From Deltaproteobacteria bacterium (GTDB taxonomy: Bacteria > Desulfobacterota > GWC2-55-46 > UBA9637), in NCBI GenBank assembly GCA_016214995.1, contig JACRML010000038.1, forward strand, positions 1 through 37,698: a stretch of DNA of 37,698 nt. The letters run 5' to 3'. The first letter of the stretch is position 1; each line of letters starts with the position of its first letter. Shown here in pieces: positions 19,036 to 26,247 of this stretch. Made by a program: the position numbers and the translations under genes. The notes below the pieces were generated by a model that searched no databases, was not told where the DNA came from, and saw only the letters and a program-made list of their open reading frames with translations.

Positions 19036-19401
19036 ATGGCAAAATCATTTTATGAGTTGCGAATATGGCAAAAAGGATACGAGCTACTAATGAAAGTTTA
19101 TGATATAACAGCCACGCATCCAATAGAGGAGAAGTACGCATTAATTTCGGATATGCGGAGATCCGCAAATTCCGTTATTGCCAATATTGCTGAAAGCCAT
19201 GGTAGATATTACTTTGCAGATAAGGCGCGCGTATTATATACCGCAAGAGGCGAAGCGGAAGAAACACGAAGCCACATACGGGTTTCTTTTGGCAGAAACT
19301 ATATATCAAAAGATGAATTTGAATATTTGGATAAGAACTGCGAAGAATTATGTAAAGGGATTAGTGCTTATATTCAGCGAATTAGAGAATCAGCGAATTA
19401 G
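19036..19401 (+). CDS. Four-helix-bundle protein (S23/TIGR02436 family)
   Basis: The 121-residue protein matches the four-helix-bundle family found in 23S rRNA intervening sequences and related to the Avd accessory proteins of diversity-generating retroelements. Marks are YELRIWQKGYELLMKVYDIT at the N-terminus, then ALISDMRRSANSVIANIAES and ARGEAEETRSHI. These proteins form basic pentameric barrels that bind nucleic acid. No reverse transcriptase or rRNA is nearby. It splits the pilS-pilR pair and is bracketed by 23-bp direct repeats, and its last codons (RIRESAN) are encoded by the same words as the flanking hairpin. This suggests arrival as a module together with repeat DNA. Its effect on PilS/PilR expression is unknown. 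Start has no strong ribosome-binding site. Confidence 0.9.
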   Translation: MAKSFYELRIWQKGYELLMKVYDITATHPIEEKYALISDMRRSANSVIANIAESHGRYYFADKARVLYTARGEAEETRSHIRVSFGRNYISKDEFEYLDKNCEELCKGISAYIQRIRESAN

Positions 19402-19449
19402 TGAATTAGTCTTTCTAATCTCTAATCAACTAATTCTCCAATCAACTAA
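19373..19449. repeat. Word-repeat hairpin downstream of the four-helix gene
   Basis: Starts inside the coding end (CAGCGAATTAGAGAATCAGC) and continues through GAATTAGTGAATTAGTC to ACTAATTCTCCAATCAACTA just before the pilR start. The 23-bp direct repeat copy is at 19415-19437. Confidence 0.82.
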
Positions 19450-19451
19450 CC

Positions 19452-20870
19452 ATGCCAAAAGAAAAAATCCTTATTGTTGATGATGAAAAGGGTATAAGAG
19501 ACTTCCTTGAAATTATGTTGAAAAAGGAGGGCTACAAGGTTGCCTCTGTTTCTAGCGGAGAGGAGGCGTTGAAACTTACAGGCCAAACAAGCTATGAATT
19601 AGTAATCAGCGATATCAGGATGAAAGGCATGGATGGTGTTGAGCTTCTTAAAAAGGTAAAGGAAATAAATCCAGATACAATAGTCCTGATGATTACTGCC
19701 TATGCGTCTGTTGACACGGCAATTGACGCAATGAAGGCGGGGGCATATGATTACATAACAAAACCGTTCAAGATAGATGAAGTAAAACATATTATTAAAA
19801 ATGCTCTGGATAGGAAAAGACTTGAGACCGAAAATATACTGTTAAAAAAGGAGCTTAAGAGCCGCTACGGTTTTGCAAATCTGATAGGCACAAGCCGGAA
19901 GATGCTGGAAGTATATGAGATTATTAAAAGGGTTTCTGACACCAAGACAAATATTCTTATTACCGGCGAAAGCGGCACGGGTAAAGAACTTGTGGCAAGG
20001 GCTATCCACTATGAAGGCAGCAGGAAGGATAAGCCGTTTGTTCCTATAAATTGCGGCGCTATACCTGAAAACCTGCTTGAAAGCGAACTTTTCGGCCACC
20101 AGAAGGGCGCATTTACCGGCGCTATTGCAAATAAGAGCGGCTTATTTGAAATGGCAAATGGAGGCACAATATTCCTTGATGAGATAACAGAACTTCCAAT
20201 CCAACTTCAGGTAAAACTCCTTCGTGTCATTCAGGAAAGGAATTTTAGAAGGGTCGGCGGCGTTGAGGATATATCAGTAGATGTAAGAATAATTGCAGCA
20301 TCAAACAAAGAAATTGGCAAAGAGGTTAAAGAGGGCAGGTTCAGGGAAGACCTTTTTTACAGGTTGAATGTGATTCCAATTCACATGCCTTCCATGCGGG
20401 AGAGGCAGGATGATATTCCCATCTTGAGCCGGCACTTTCTTGAAAAGTACTGCAAAGAGCTTGGCAAGGATATAAAAAAGATATCCGGTGAGGCAATGGA
20501 GTTTCTGGTCAAATACCCTTATCCCGGCAATATCAGGGAGCTTGAAAATATCATTGAAAGGGCGGTAGCGCTTGAGCCAACAGACATCATCCTGCCGGAA
20601 AGCTTACCAGAATATATAAGAAAAGTAGAAGGCAGGAGGTTGGTGGTGGAAGCAGATACAAAAGAGAGTGGTAAAGCCCTCTCCCACCCCCCGTTACTTG
20701 AGTTCCATCCTGATGGCCTTGATTTCGAAAAAACTGTTGGCGATTTTGAAAAGGCAATCGTTTTAAGGGCTCTTGAAAATAGCAACGGTGTAAAGAAAAA
20801 GGCCGCGGAAATGCTAAAGATAAGCTTCAGGTCATTCAGATACCTCTTGCAGAAATATGGGATAGAGTAG
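19452..20870 (+). CDS. pilR: Sigma-54-dependent response regulator PilR
   Basis: The 472-residue NtrC-type activator has a receiver domain (D10, D11, phosphoacceptor D54, K104). The AAA+ domain has Walker A GESGTGKE (172-179), the sigma-54 contact loop GAFTGA (219-224), Walker B GGTIFLDE (237-244) and the arginine-containing REDLFYRLNVIPI segment. A Fis-type helix-turn-helix closes the protein (about 430-472, KKKAAEMLKISFRSFRYLLQ). It should be phosphorylated by the adjacent PilS and activate pilA, whose sigma-54 promoter lies 450 bp downstream. The ATG follows a word-repeat tract and lacks a clear Shine-Dalgarno. Confidence 0.95.
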   Translation: MPKEKILIVDDEKGIRDFLEIMLKKEGYKVASVSSGEEALKLTGQTSYELVISDIRMKGMDGVELLKKVKEINPDTIVLMITAYASVDTAIDAMKAGAYDYITKPFKIDEVKHIIKNALDRKRLETENILLKKELKSRYGFANLIGTSRKMLEVYEIIKRVSDTKTNILITGESGTGKELVARAIHYEGSRKDKPFVPINCGAIPENLLESELFGHQKGAFTGAIANKSGLFEMANGGTIFLDEITELPIQLQVKLLRVIQERNFRRVGGVEDISVDVRIIAASNKEIGKEVKEGRFREDLFYRLNVIPIHMPSMRERQDDIPILSRHFLEKYCKELGKDIKKISGEAMEFLVKYPYPGNIRELENIIERAVALEPTDIILPESLPEYIRKVEGRRLVVEADTKESGKALSHPPLLEFHPDGLDFEKTVGDFEKAIVLRALENSNGVKKKAAEMLKISFRSFRYLLQKYGIE

Positions 20871-20872
20871 TT

Positions 20873-20904
20873 GAAGAACTCCGCAGCAAGCTGCGGAGTT
20901 CTTC
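20873..20904. repeat. Perfect GC-rich hairpin after pilR
   Basis: A 14-bp perfect stem (20873-20886 with 20891-20904) and CAAG loop begin two bases after the pilR stop. No T-run follows, so it is either a weak terminator or a dispersed palindrome; it could separate pilR from pilA transcription. Confidence 0.7.
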
Positions 20905-20924
20905 CTCGGTAAGGAATTTTATTA

Positions 20925-21185
20925 TTGATATAGCTCGCCTTGTTCCCGCTCCAAGAAGCGGGGATTGCGACGAGCATTCCGTTCACGCTGAAAAATCTCC
21001 ATCGTTCGACTGATGGTTCGACAAGCTCACCATGACTGTCACCCTGAGCATATCGAAGGGTCACGCCGAAGTCTCACGACGAAGCCTGCTGCGTTACCTT
21101 CGCCGCTACTCTGCTTATATACCTAAAATGTAGTTGCTCCGATGTTACATCGGGGCGCTTTTAATCCGTCTCAGGCGGACGCCCC
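20925..21185. repeat. Composite of dispersed palindromic repeats between pilR and pilA
   Basis: Several unrelated hairpins are packed together. They are CCCGCT...AGCGGGG at about 20945-20964, a 20-bp imperfect inverted repeat TTCGACAAGCTCACCATGAC/GTCACCCTGAGCATATCGAA (21017-21057), CCGATG-TTA-CATCGG near 21140, and GGGGCG...CGCCCC (about 21152-21185). The higher GC than the flanks suggests acquired repeat units. The open frame that runs across the minus strand here reads through these repeats and pilR and is not a gene. Confidence 0.65.
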
Positions 21186-21219
21186 TAAATTGACAAGCTA
21201 CTCTAATGATAATATTGTT

Positions 21220-21254
21220 GACAAATTTTGTCTTGCAGTCCAACAAATTTTGTC
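21220..21254 (+). promoter_or_regulatory. Putative PilR upstream activating sites (two dyads)
   Basis: GACAAATTTTGTC (21220-21232) is a palindrome with a single central base. A near copy, AACAAATTTTGTC, lies at 21242-21254. Their centres are 22 bp apart (two helical turns) and about 98 and 120 bp upstream of the predicted pilA transcription start, the usual place for binding sites of NtrC-type activators. Confidence 0.65.
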
Positions 21255-21318
21255 ACTTTTGAGGCGCTAAGAAATCTAAATCAATTATACTATATTGATT
21301 TTGTTAGTTTTTATACGT

Positions 21319-21335
21319 TTGGCACGAGGCTTGCT
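21319..21335 (+). promoter_or_regulatory. Sigma-54 promoter of pilA
   Basis: TTGGCACGAGGCTTGCT matches the -24/-12 consensus (TTGGCAC-N5-TTGC) at every key base: GG at 21321-21322 and GC at 21333-21334. The predicted start is near 21346, giving a leader of about 170 nt that contains a small hairpin TCAAACC/GGTTTGA (21450-21468). Confidence 0.88.
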
Positions 21336-21515
21336 TATTATTTTAGACAGAAGATTAGAGATGGGTTTATAAGGCCAACACTTTGAGATATTAAACTATC
21401 AAAAAAGAAAGGAAGGTGAACCCAAGGTTAAAAAAAAAGGTTATCATAGTTCAAACCACTAAGGTTTGACAGCATCACAAGGGTTGTAAAAACAAATAAA
21501 AGGAGGGAGAAAAAC

Positions 21516-21992
21516 ATGTTTACAAAATTAGCAAAGATACTAAGTCCAAGCTTAAGGAGGCAAGAGGGCTTTACATTGATAGAGCTCCTCATCGTCGTGG
21601 CAATCATCGCCATTCTGGCAGCCATAGCAATCCCGCAGTTCAGCGCATACAGGAGAAGGGGTTATAACGCATCTGCGAACTCTGACATGAGAAATCTGAG
21701 AACATCAGAAGAGGCCATGATGGCAGACTTCCAGGATTATGGGGTATCTAACAACACTGCTACTGCCATTGCCCAGGCAGGGGTAGGAGTCCAATCTAAT
21801 CAGGGTAGTACAATGTATCTTGTAGGCGCAATGACCACATCTCAGCCAAATCTTGCGGTAACGCTTTCTCCGGGCGTCTATGGGAAGGTTTCTACGAACG
21901 GTGTCTCTGCCACTACCAAGTCTACTCTATACACCTTGTGCACTGGTCATGGCGCATCTGGAAAAATGAATATATCCTTTGGAAGGATGTAA
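21516..21992 (+). CDS. pilA: Type IVa major pilin PilA
   Basis: The 158-residue prepilin has an 18-residue basic leader cleaved at G18/F19 (QEG-FTLIELLIVVAIIAILAA). The mature protein is 140 residues with the essential E5 and hydrophobic spine. Aromatics at F1, F24, Y27, Y32, F54 and Y57 echo the Geobacter pattern. A strong AGGAGG site precedes the ATG, and transcription should come from the sigma-54 promoter 180 bp upstream under PilR. Odd: the C-terminus (TLCTGHGASGK then MNISFGRM) seems to run into sequence belonging to a TPR gene in another frame, so the last residues may be non-native and the pilin shortened. Confidence 0.93.
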   Translation: MFTKLAKILSPSLRRQEGFTLIELLIVVAIIAILAAIAIPQFSAYRRRGYNASANSDMRNLRTSEEAMMADFQDYGVSNNTATAIAQAGVGVQSNQGSTMYLVGAMTTSQPNLAVTLSPGVYGKVSTNGVSATTKSTLYTLCTGHGASGKMNISFGRM

Positions 21993-22471
21993 TCCTTCAA
22001 TCCCCTGAAAAAGGCACTCCGCATATCAATCTGGGAAATGCCTATATAAGGAGAAACTCGCTGGATAAGGCTGAAAAGGAGTTTCTATCGGCGCTGGAGG
22101 TAAATGAGAGGGATGCCAGGGCCCACAGTGGGCTTGGGGCGGTATATTTTCAAAAGGGATTGTTGGATGAGGCGATAAAGAAATATAAACTTATCACAAC
22201 AGGTAAACCAGACTTTGCCCCAGGCCATAACAATTTGGGTGTGGTATATATGGAAAAAGGGCTTTTAGATGAGGCTATAAAGGAATTTAAAACCGCTATG
22301 AGGCTGAATCCCCATTTCCCGGATGCCTATGCGAACCTTGGTCTTGCCTATAAAAGGAAAGGTATGTTAAAAGAGGCAAGAGATAAATTTGAGAAGACTT
22401 TACAACTAAATCCTGAGTACATAGATGCTAGAAAAAATTTGAACGAAGTAATTCAATTATTACATGAATAA
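21938..22471 (+). pseudogene. 5'-truncated TPR protein gene fused to the pilA 3' end
   Basis: The open frame encodes about four TPR units (THINLGNAYIRRNSLDKAE-type, ending at ...NLNEVIQLLHE) preceded by IWKNEYILWKDVILQSPEKG. That lead-in is typical of the segment joining a multi-spanning membrane domain to TPRs in larger (about 500-700 residue) membrane proteins. The membrane part is missing. The only starts are a GTG (21938) inside pilA, without a ribosome-binding site. The readable homology begins at about 21953, right where the pilin sequence stops looking like a pilin. I read it as the 3' remnant of a larger gene joined to pilA by deletion; translation from the overlapping GTG cannot be excluded. 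Confidence 0.6.
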
Positions 22472-22489
22472 TGGAGTTCGCATTAAGGA

Positions 22490-22692
22490 ATGGCTGTTAT
22501 TTCTTTTGATAAGTTAACCAAGGATTATAAAACCGGATTCAGGAAAAGAAAGACCGCCCTGAAGGATTTTTCTCTGGGTATCCGCGAAGGAGAGGTTTTC
22601 GGTTTTTTAGGCCCAAATGGGGCCGGAAAATCAACTGCGATAAAGATACTTTTGAATCTTATTTTTCCAAGTTTGGGGAAGGCGGAGATATT
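22490..22692 (+). pseudogene. 3'-truncated copy of the ABC transporter ATP-binding gene
   Basis: Residues 1-67 are a diverged copy (about 55 of 67 identical) of the intact ATPase at 23711, including Walker A GPNGAGKST. Similarity stops at GKAEIL (about 22692). The frame then continues for some 55 unrelated codons to 22861, lacking the signature and Walker B motifs. It cannot be a working ATPase. The intact copy lies 1.2 kb downstream, and the toxin-antitoxin pair sits between the two. Confidence 0.85.
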
Positions 22693-22735
22693 GGTCAGGT
22701 CAGTGGGGCTTTTATATTTTGGATTCCTATTGTCA

Positions 22736-22764
22736 TTGACACAGATACGGCTCAATGCTAAATT
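22736..22764 (+). promoter_or_regulatory. Predicted sigma-70 promoter of the MntA/HepT pair
   Basis: TTGACA (22736-22741), 17-bp spacer and TAAATT (22759-22764), about 80 bp before the antitoxin start, within the non-homologous tail of the truncated ABC gene. Confidence 0.55.
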
Positions 22765-22841
22765 ACACTCTATGGTCAGCCTGACTGCCTCAGGCAGGAA
22801 GGTCAGAAAATCTATTGAAACTATAATAAGAGGCGGTATCC

Positions 22842-23291
22842 ATGCAGGGTATAATAACTAATGGCGCTGATGCTGAAACAGCGTCAAGCTGTCTGCTACA
22901 ATTTGATTTCATTGAATCTGCCATTCTCTTTGGTTCCTTTGCAGAGGGCAAACAAACTAAGATGAGCGATATAGATATCGGCATTGTTGCAATGAAAGAC
23001 CTTTCTTTGATAGAGATTGGTCTTATAGCCTCCAGAATGGAGATAGCCCTCAAAAGGCGTGTGGATATTGTGATATTGAACGACCTTTACAGAAAGAACC
23101 CCATCTTGGCGTATGAAATACTGTCAAAAGGAAAGATATTGTTTTGCAGAAACCAAGAGAGGCTGATAGAACTGAAGACCAATACAATCTTATTCTTTAT
23201 GGATACAGCCCCGTTAAGAGATACTGTAAACAGGGGTTTAAGGGAAAGAATAAAAAGCCGCAGGTTTGGTGATAGGAACTATGCTGGATAG
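22842..23291 (+). CDS. mntA: MntA-type nucleotidyltransferase antitoxin
   Basis: The 149-residue minimal nucleotidyltransferase carries the complete GS-x10-DxD motif (GSFAEGKQTKMSDID, about residues 27-41) that binds metal and nucleotide. In MntA/HepT systems this enzyme AMPylates and silences the HEPN toxin. The helical C-terminus (LIELKTNTILFFMDTAPL) is usual for the family. Its 3' end overlaps the toxin gene, as is normal for this pair. A GAGGCGG site lies before the ATG, and a promoter is predicted just upstream. The pair is an insertion relative to the pilus gene order. Confidence 0.9.
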   Translation: MQGIITNGADAETASSCLLQFDFIESAILFGSFAEGKQTKMSDIDIGIVAMKDLSLIEIGLIASRMEIALKRRVDIVILNDLYRKNPILAYEILSKGKILFCRNQERLIELKTNTILFFMDTAPLRDTVNRGLRERIKSRRFGDRNYAG

Positions 23292-23676
23292 GCTGAAACT
23301 CCTTGAGGAAAACATAAACAGGCTTATTGAGTTTAAGAAGGGGCATACCCTCGCTGATATAAGGTCGGATAAATCCAAAGAATGGGCCCTCCGGTATGGC
23401 CTTTTAGAGTCTCTGCAGATAGTCGTTGATATTTCATGTCATTTGACTGCCAAATATAACCTTGGCAATCCTTCCACTTATGCGGAATGCATAGAATTTT
23501 TGAAAAAATACAAATATCTTGATGAAGAACTATCAGATAAGCTTATCGGCATGGTTGGCTTAAGGAACATACTGGTTCACGAATATATAACCGTTGATAT
23601 CAATAAGCTGTATGGTCTATTGGATAATATCAAAGATTTTAAAGAGTTTGTAAATAAGATAAAAGACCTCGTTTAG
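23281..23676 (+). CDS. hepT: HepT-type HEPN toxin (RNase)
   Basis: From the ATG at 23281 (131 residues; an in-frame GTG at 23266 would add five) the protein is an all-helical HEPN domain. The catalytic and modification motif Rx4HxY is intact (RNILVHEY, close to residues 104-111). R and H form the RNase site and the Tyr is the residue that MntA enzymes AMPylate. It overlaps mntA by 11 bp. HepT dimers cleave RNA (tRNA in studied systems) and are released from control in stress or when the module is lost. Confidence 0.9.
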   Translation: MLDRLKLLEENINRLIEFKKGHTLADIRSDKSKEWALRYGLLESLQIVVDISCHLTAKYNLGNPSTYAECIEFLKKYKYLDEELSDKLIGMVGLRNILVHEYITVDINKLYGLLDNIKDFKEFVNKIKDLV

Positions 23677-23710
23677 ATTAATAAACGCCATCTCAAAAAA
23701 TCCCTTTTCT

Positions 23711-24451
23711 ATGGCAATTATCTCTTTTAATAATATAACCAAAAACTACAAAACTGGTTTCAGAAAGAAAAAAACCGCCCTAAGGGATTTTTCTCTGGAT
23801 ATTCATGAAGGAGAGGTCTTTGGTTTCTTGGGCCCGAACGGAGCAGGTAAATCAACGGCCATTAAATTACTCTTAAATCTTATCTTTCCTACAACAGGAA
23901 AGGCAGAGATATTGGGGAGAAGAGTGGCTGATAGAGAGATCAAGAAACTAATTGGCTATCTTCCTGAAAATCCCTATTTTTATGACTATCTAAACCCAAT
24001 AGAACTTTTAAGTTTTGCCGGGAAAACATCAGGCATGGATTCATTGAAGATTCGGAAAAAAACAGAATCCCTTTTGAATACGGTCGGTCTGTGGAGCGAG
24101 AGAAAAAGGGCTATCAGAAGTTACTCCAAAGGCATGGTTCAGAGAGTTGGTCTTGCCCTTGCGCTTATACATGACCCAAAGGTTGTGATATTAGATGAGC
24201 CAATGACAGGGCTTGACCCGATAGGTCGCAAGCAGGTTATTGATCTTATCTTAAAACTCAAATCAGAAGGCAAAACTGTTTTCTTCAGCTCTCATATCCT
24301 TGAGGATATAGAAAGGGTGTGCGACAGGATTGGAATTTTGGTTAATGGCAGACTCGTTAGAATTATGGATATAAAGTCAGAATCTCTTACAAGACCGCTT
24401 GAGGAAATATTTATAGAAGAGGTAGAAAAGGCCGGAGGTGCAAGAGAGTGA
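23711..24451 (+). CDS. ABC transporter ATP-binding protein (PilH-like)
   Basis: The 246-residue ATPase has Walker A GPNGAGKST (about 41-49), Q-loop region GYLPENPYFYDYL, signature YSKGMVQRVGLA, Walker B VVILDEPMTGLDP and the switch His in FFSSHI. It is of the ABC-2/NatA-NosF type. Its gene overlaps the permease that follows. In Myxococcus the ABC genes pilG, pilH and pilI lie just after pilA and are needed for pili; the placement here argues for the same role, so I regard it as a likely PilH (context inference). Its 5' 200 bp also exist as a truncated upstream copy. Confidence 0.9.
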   Translation: MAIISFNNITKNYKTGFRKKKTALRDFSLDIHEGEVFGFLGPNGAGKSTAIKLLLNLIFPTTGKAEILGRRVADREIKKLIGYLPENPYFYDYLNPIELLSFAGKTSGMDSLKIRKKTESLLNTVGLWSERKRAIRSYSKGMVQRVGLALALIHDPKVVILDEPMTGLDPIGRKQVIDLILKLKSEGKTVFFSSHILEDIERVCDRIGILVNGRLVRIMDIKSESLTRPLEEIFIEEVEKAGGARE

Positions 24452-25257
24452 CTGCTGTATGGTCTGTTGCGTTAATTACATTCAAAGAGGGGATAAAGAA
24501 CAGGATTATCTTCGGAATATTCATAATAGCGCTCCTGCTCTTTGCGGCAACAACAATTCTTACAACGCTTTTTATGCGGGACATTGTAAAAGTTGCAGTT
24601 GATTTAAGCCTCTCCACAGTGTCTTTTGCAGGGCTTCTGACGCTTTTATTTATCGGTGTAAACCTGTTTGGCAAGGATTTGGATAAAAGGACTATATATA
24701 TGGTCATATCAAGGCCAGTATCCCGCTCACAATATCTGATAGGAAAATTTTTAGGCATTGTTTTGCTGTCGTTTGTTGTAGTGGCTTTTCTTGGCATCCT
24801 CTCCGCAATACCAGTAATCTTGAGCAAAAGGTTTTATTATTACCCTGAAGCAAGATTTGACTGGTGGATATATTTTATAGCGGTTATCTATATATTTATT
24901 AAACTTGCTATAGTGTCAGCGATCATTACACTTTTTGCATCATTCACTTCAAATTCATTTATAGCTCTTGTACTTTCTCTTGTTGCCTATATTATAGGTC
25001 AGTCTACTGAAAGTGTGCGGGGACTCCTTGCGTCACAGGTTGAAAAGATTGATGTCAGCCCTATACTGTCATATATGGTAGAGATTGCGTATTATGTTTT
25101 TCCCAATATTTCCGCATTTGACCTCAAGACTCAAGCAGCCCATGGATTATCAATCAACCCATCTTATATCATCTGGACAGCGCTTTATGCCATATTTTAC
25201 ATGACCATAGCTGTTGTCATCGGTACGCTGGCATTTAAAAGAAGAGAGTTTCCATAA
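24448..25257 (+). CDS. ABC-2 type permease (PilI-like)
   Basis: The 269-residue protein has about six membrane segments (near 20-40, 52-70, 95-125, 145-175, 178-195 and 240-262), and the motif DKRTIYMVISRPVSRSQYLIGKF typical of NosY/ABC-2 permeases. The GTG start overlaps the ATPase stop (GTGA), and its own stop overlaps the next start, so the three genes form one coupled unit. It should form the membrane channel of the pilus-associated ABC transporter. Confidence 0.88.
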   Translation: MTAVWSVALITFKEGIKNRIIFGIFIIALLLFAATTILTTLFMRDIVKVAVDLSLSTVSFAGLLTLLFIGVNLFGKDLDKRTIYMVISRPVSRSQYLIGKFLGIVLLSFVVVAFLGILSAIPVILSKRFYYYPEARFDWWIYFIAVIYIFIKLAIVSAIITLFASFTSNSFIALVLSLVAYIIGQSTESVRGLLASQVEKIDVSPILSYMVEIAYYVFPNISAFDLKTQAAHGLSINPSYIIWTALYAIFYMTIAVVIGTLAFKRREFP

Positions 25258-26099
25258 TGCAGCGGTCTTTGATTATTCCCATATTTGCCATATCTCTGGC
25301 CCTCATAGGAAGTGCATTTACAATCGACAAAGTCTCTTCAGAAAGAACCGAACTTCGTCAAAAAGAGGGGGTTGGTTTGATCATGCCCTCTGCAGTTGCT
25401 CAAATTATTGCTCTTGAATTCAAAGGGCTTTTTGCAGACATCGTATTTTCCAGGGCAATGACATACTACGGAGGAAAACTTATAAGAAAAGAAGAGCCGA
25501 CAGATGAAGAATGGAATTGGATATATAGGAATATGGATGTGGCAACAGACCTCGACCATTATTTTTTAGACCCTTATTATTTCGGGGCTATGAATCTGGC
25601 CTGGGGAGCCAATAAGGTTAGAGAGGCCAATGCCTTGTTGGAAAAAGCCTCTCAATATAGGGATTGGGATTGGACTATCCCATTTTATCTCGGATTTAAT
25701 CATTTCTATTTTTTTCAGGATAATGAAAGGGCCGCGTTTTATCTAATGAAGGCAGCTAAAAGACCCGGCTCTATCAACTTGCTGCCTACCCTTGCGGCGC
25801 GTCTATCATATCAGGGGAAAAAGACAGAAAACGCCATCATCTTCCTGCAGGAGATGTTAAAAAAGACAGAGGATAAAAACGTCCGTTGGATATATGAAAG
25901 GAGGCTTACAGCGCTTAAAGCAATACTCTTTTTGGAAAGGGCTATGGCAGCTTACCATGAGAGATTTAAAAAACAGCCTGAAAAACTTGATGAGCTGATA
26001 GCAAAAGGTGTAATCAGCGAGCTTCCACAAGATCCTTATGGAGGAGAGTTTTATATTGATAAAGATGGTTCAATAAAGACTACAAGCGAAATGAGATGA
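25257..26099 (+). CDS. Membrane-anchored TPR-like protein of the pilus ABC unit
   Basis: The 280-residue protein has one N-terminal membrane or signal segment (about 4-24). An all-helical repeat region follows (about 80-240: FGAMNLAWGANKVREANALLEKA, FYLMKAAKRPGSINLLPTLAARLSYQG in pieces). The C-terminal motif LPQDPYGGEFYID resembles the end of pseudopilin or GspG-like domains. It starts one base before the permease gene ends (TAATG). By position it may be the accessory partner of the ABC transporter, comparable to Myxococcus PilG, but sequence alone does not establish this. Confidence 0.7.
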   Translation: MQRSLIIPIFAISLALIGSAFTIDKVSSERTELRQKEGVGLIMPSAVAQIIALEFKGLFADIVFSRAMTYYGGKLIRKEEPTDEEWNWIYRNMDVATDLDHYFLDPYYFGAMNLAWGANKVREANALLEKASQYRDWDWTIPFYLGFNHFYFFQDNERAAFYLMKAAKRPGSINLLPTLAARLSYQGKKTENAIIFLQEMLKKTEDKNVRWIYERRLTALKAILFLERAMAAYHERFKKQPEKLDELIAKGVISELPQDPYGGEFYIDKDGSIKTTSEMR

Positions 26100-26180
26100 T
26101 TGGCTCCTCATTTTATCAAATAATGCATAATTTCGTATCCCTTCATCCAGCCCCACATCCCACATAGCCCGCATTTCTCC

Positions 26181-26208
26181 TTGACTACCCATACTAAATT
26201 AAGATAAT
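26181..26208 (+). promoter_or_regulatory. Predicted sigma-70 promoter of lysS
   Basis: TTGACT (26181-26186), 16-bp spacer, GATAAT (26203-26208), 40 bp before the lysS start. It marks the break between the pilus ABC genes and the next operon. Confidence 0.6.
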
Positions 26209-26247
26209 GTAACACCTTATAATTTTTATAGAAAAAGGATTTCTAAA

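Noticed and set aside
18931..19449. Diversity-generating retroelement around the four-helix (Avd-like) gene
   Set aside because: No reverse transcriptase, template repeat or variable target with adenine-specific changes is present in the window.
14622..19449. CRISPR array from the regularly recurring ctaattc words
   Set aside because: The words are 6-9 bases, vary in sequence, have no unique spacers of constant length, and pair with their own complements; no cas genes are present.
20519..21064. Minus-strand gene of 181 codons opposite pilR and the repeat cluster
   Set aside because: It runs antisense through the pilR C-terminus and then through dispersed palindromes; the translation has no domain and this is a common spurious reading of such repeats.
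21346..21515. Cyclic-di-GMP (GEMM) riboswitch in the long pilA leader
   Set aside because: The leader is long enough and includes CAAACC, but the conserved GCACAGGGCAAACC core and the second GNRA-type stem are absent; only a small hairpin is seen.
22693..22861. Functional short ABC protein of 123 residues
   Set aside because: After Walker A the sequence is unrelated to ABC ATPases and lacks signature and Walker B motifs; it runs through the promoter of the next gene pair.
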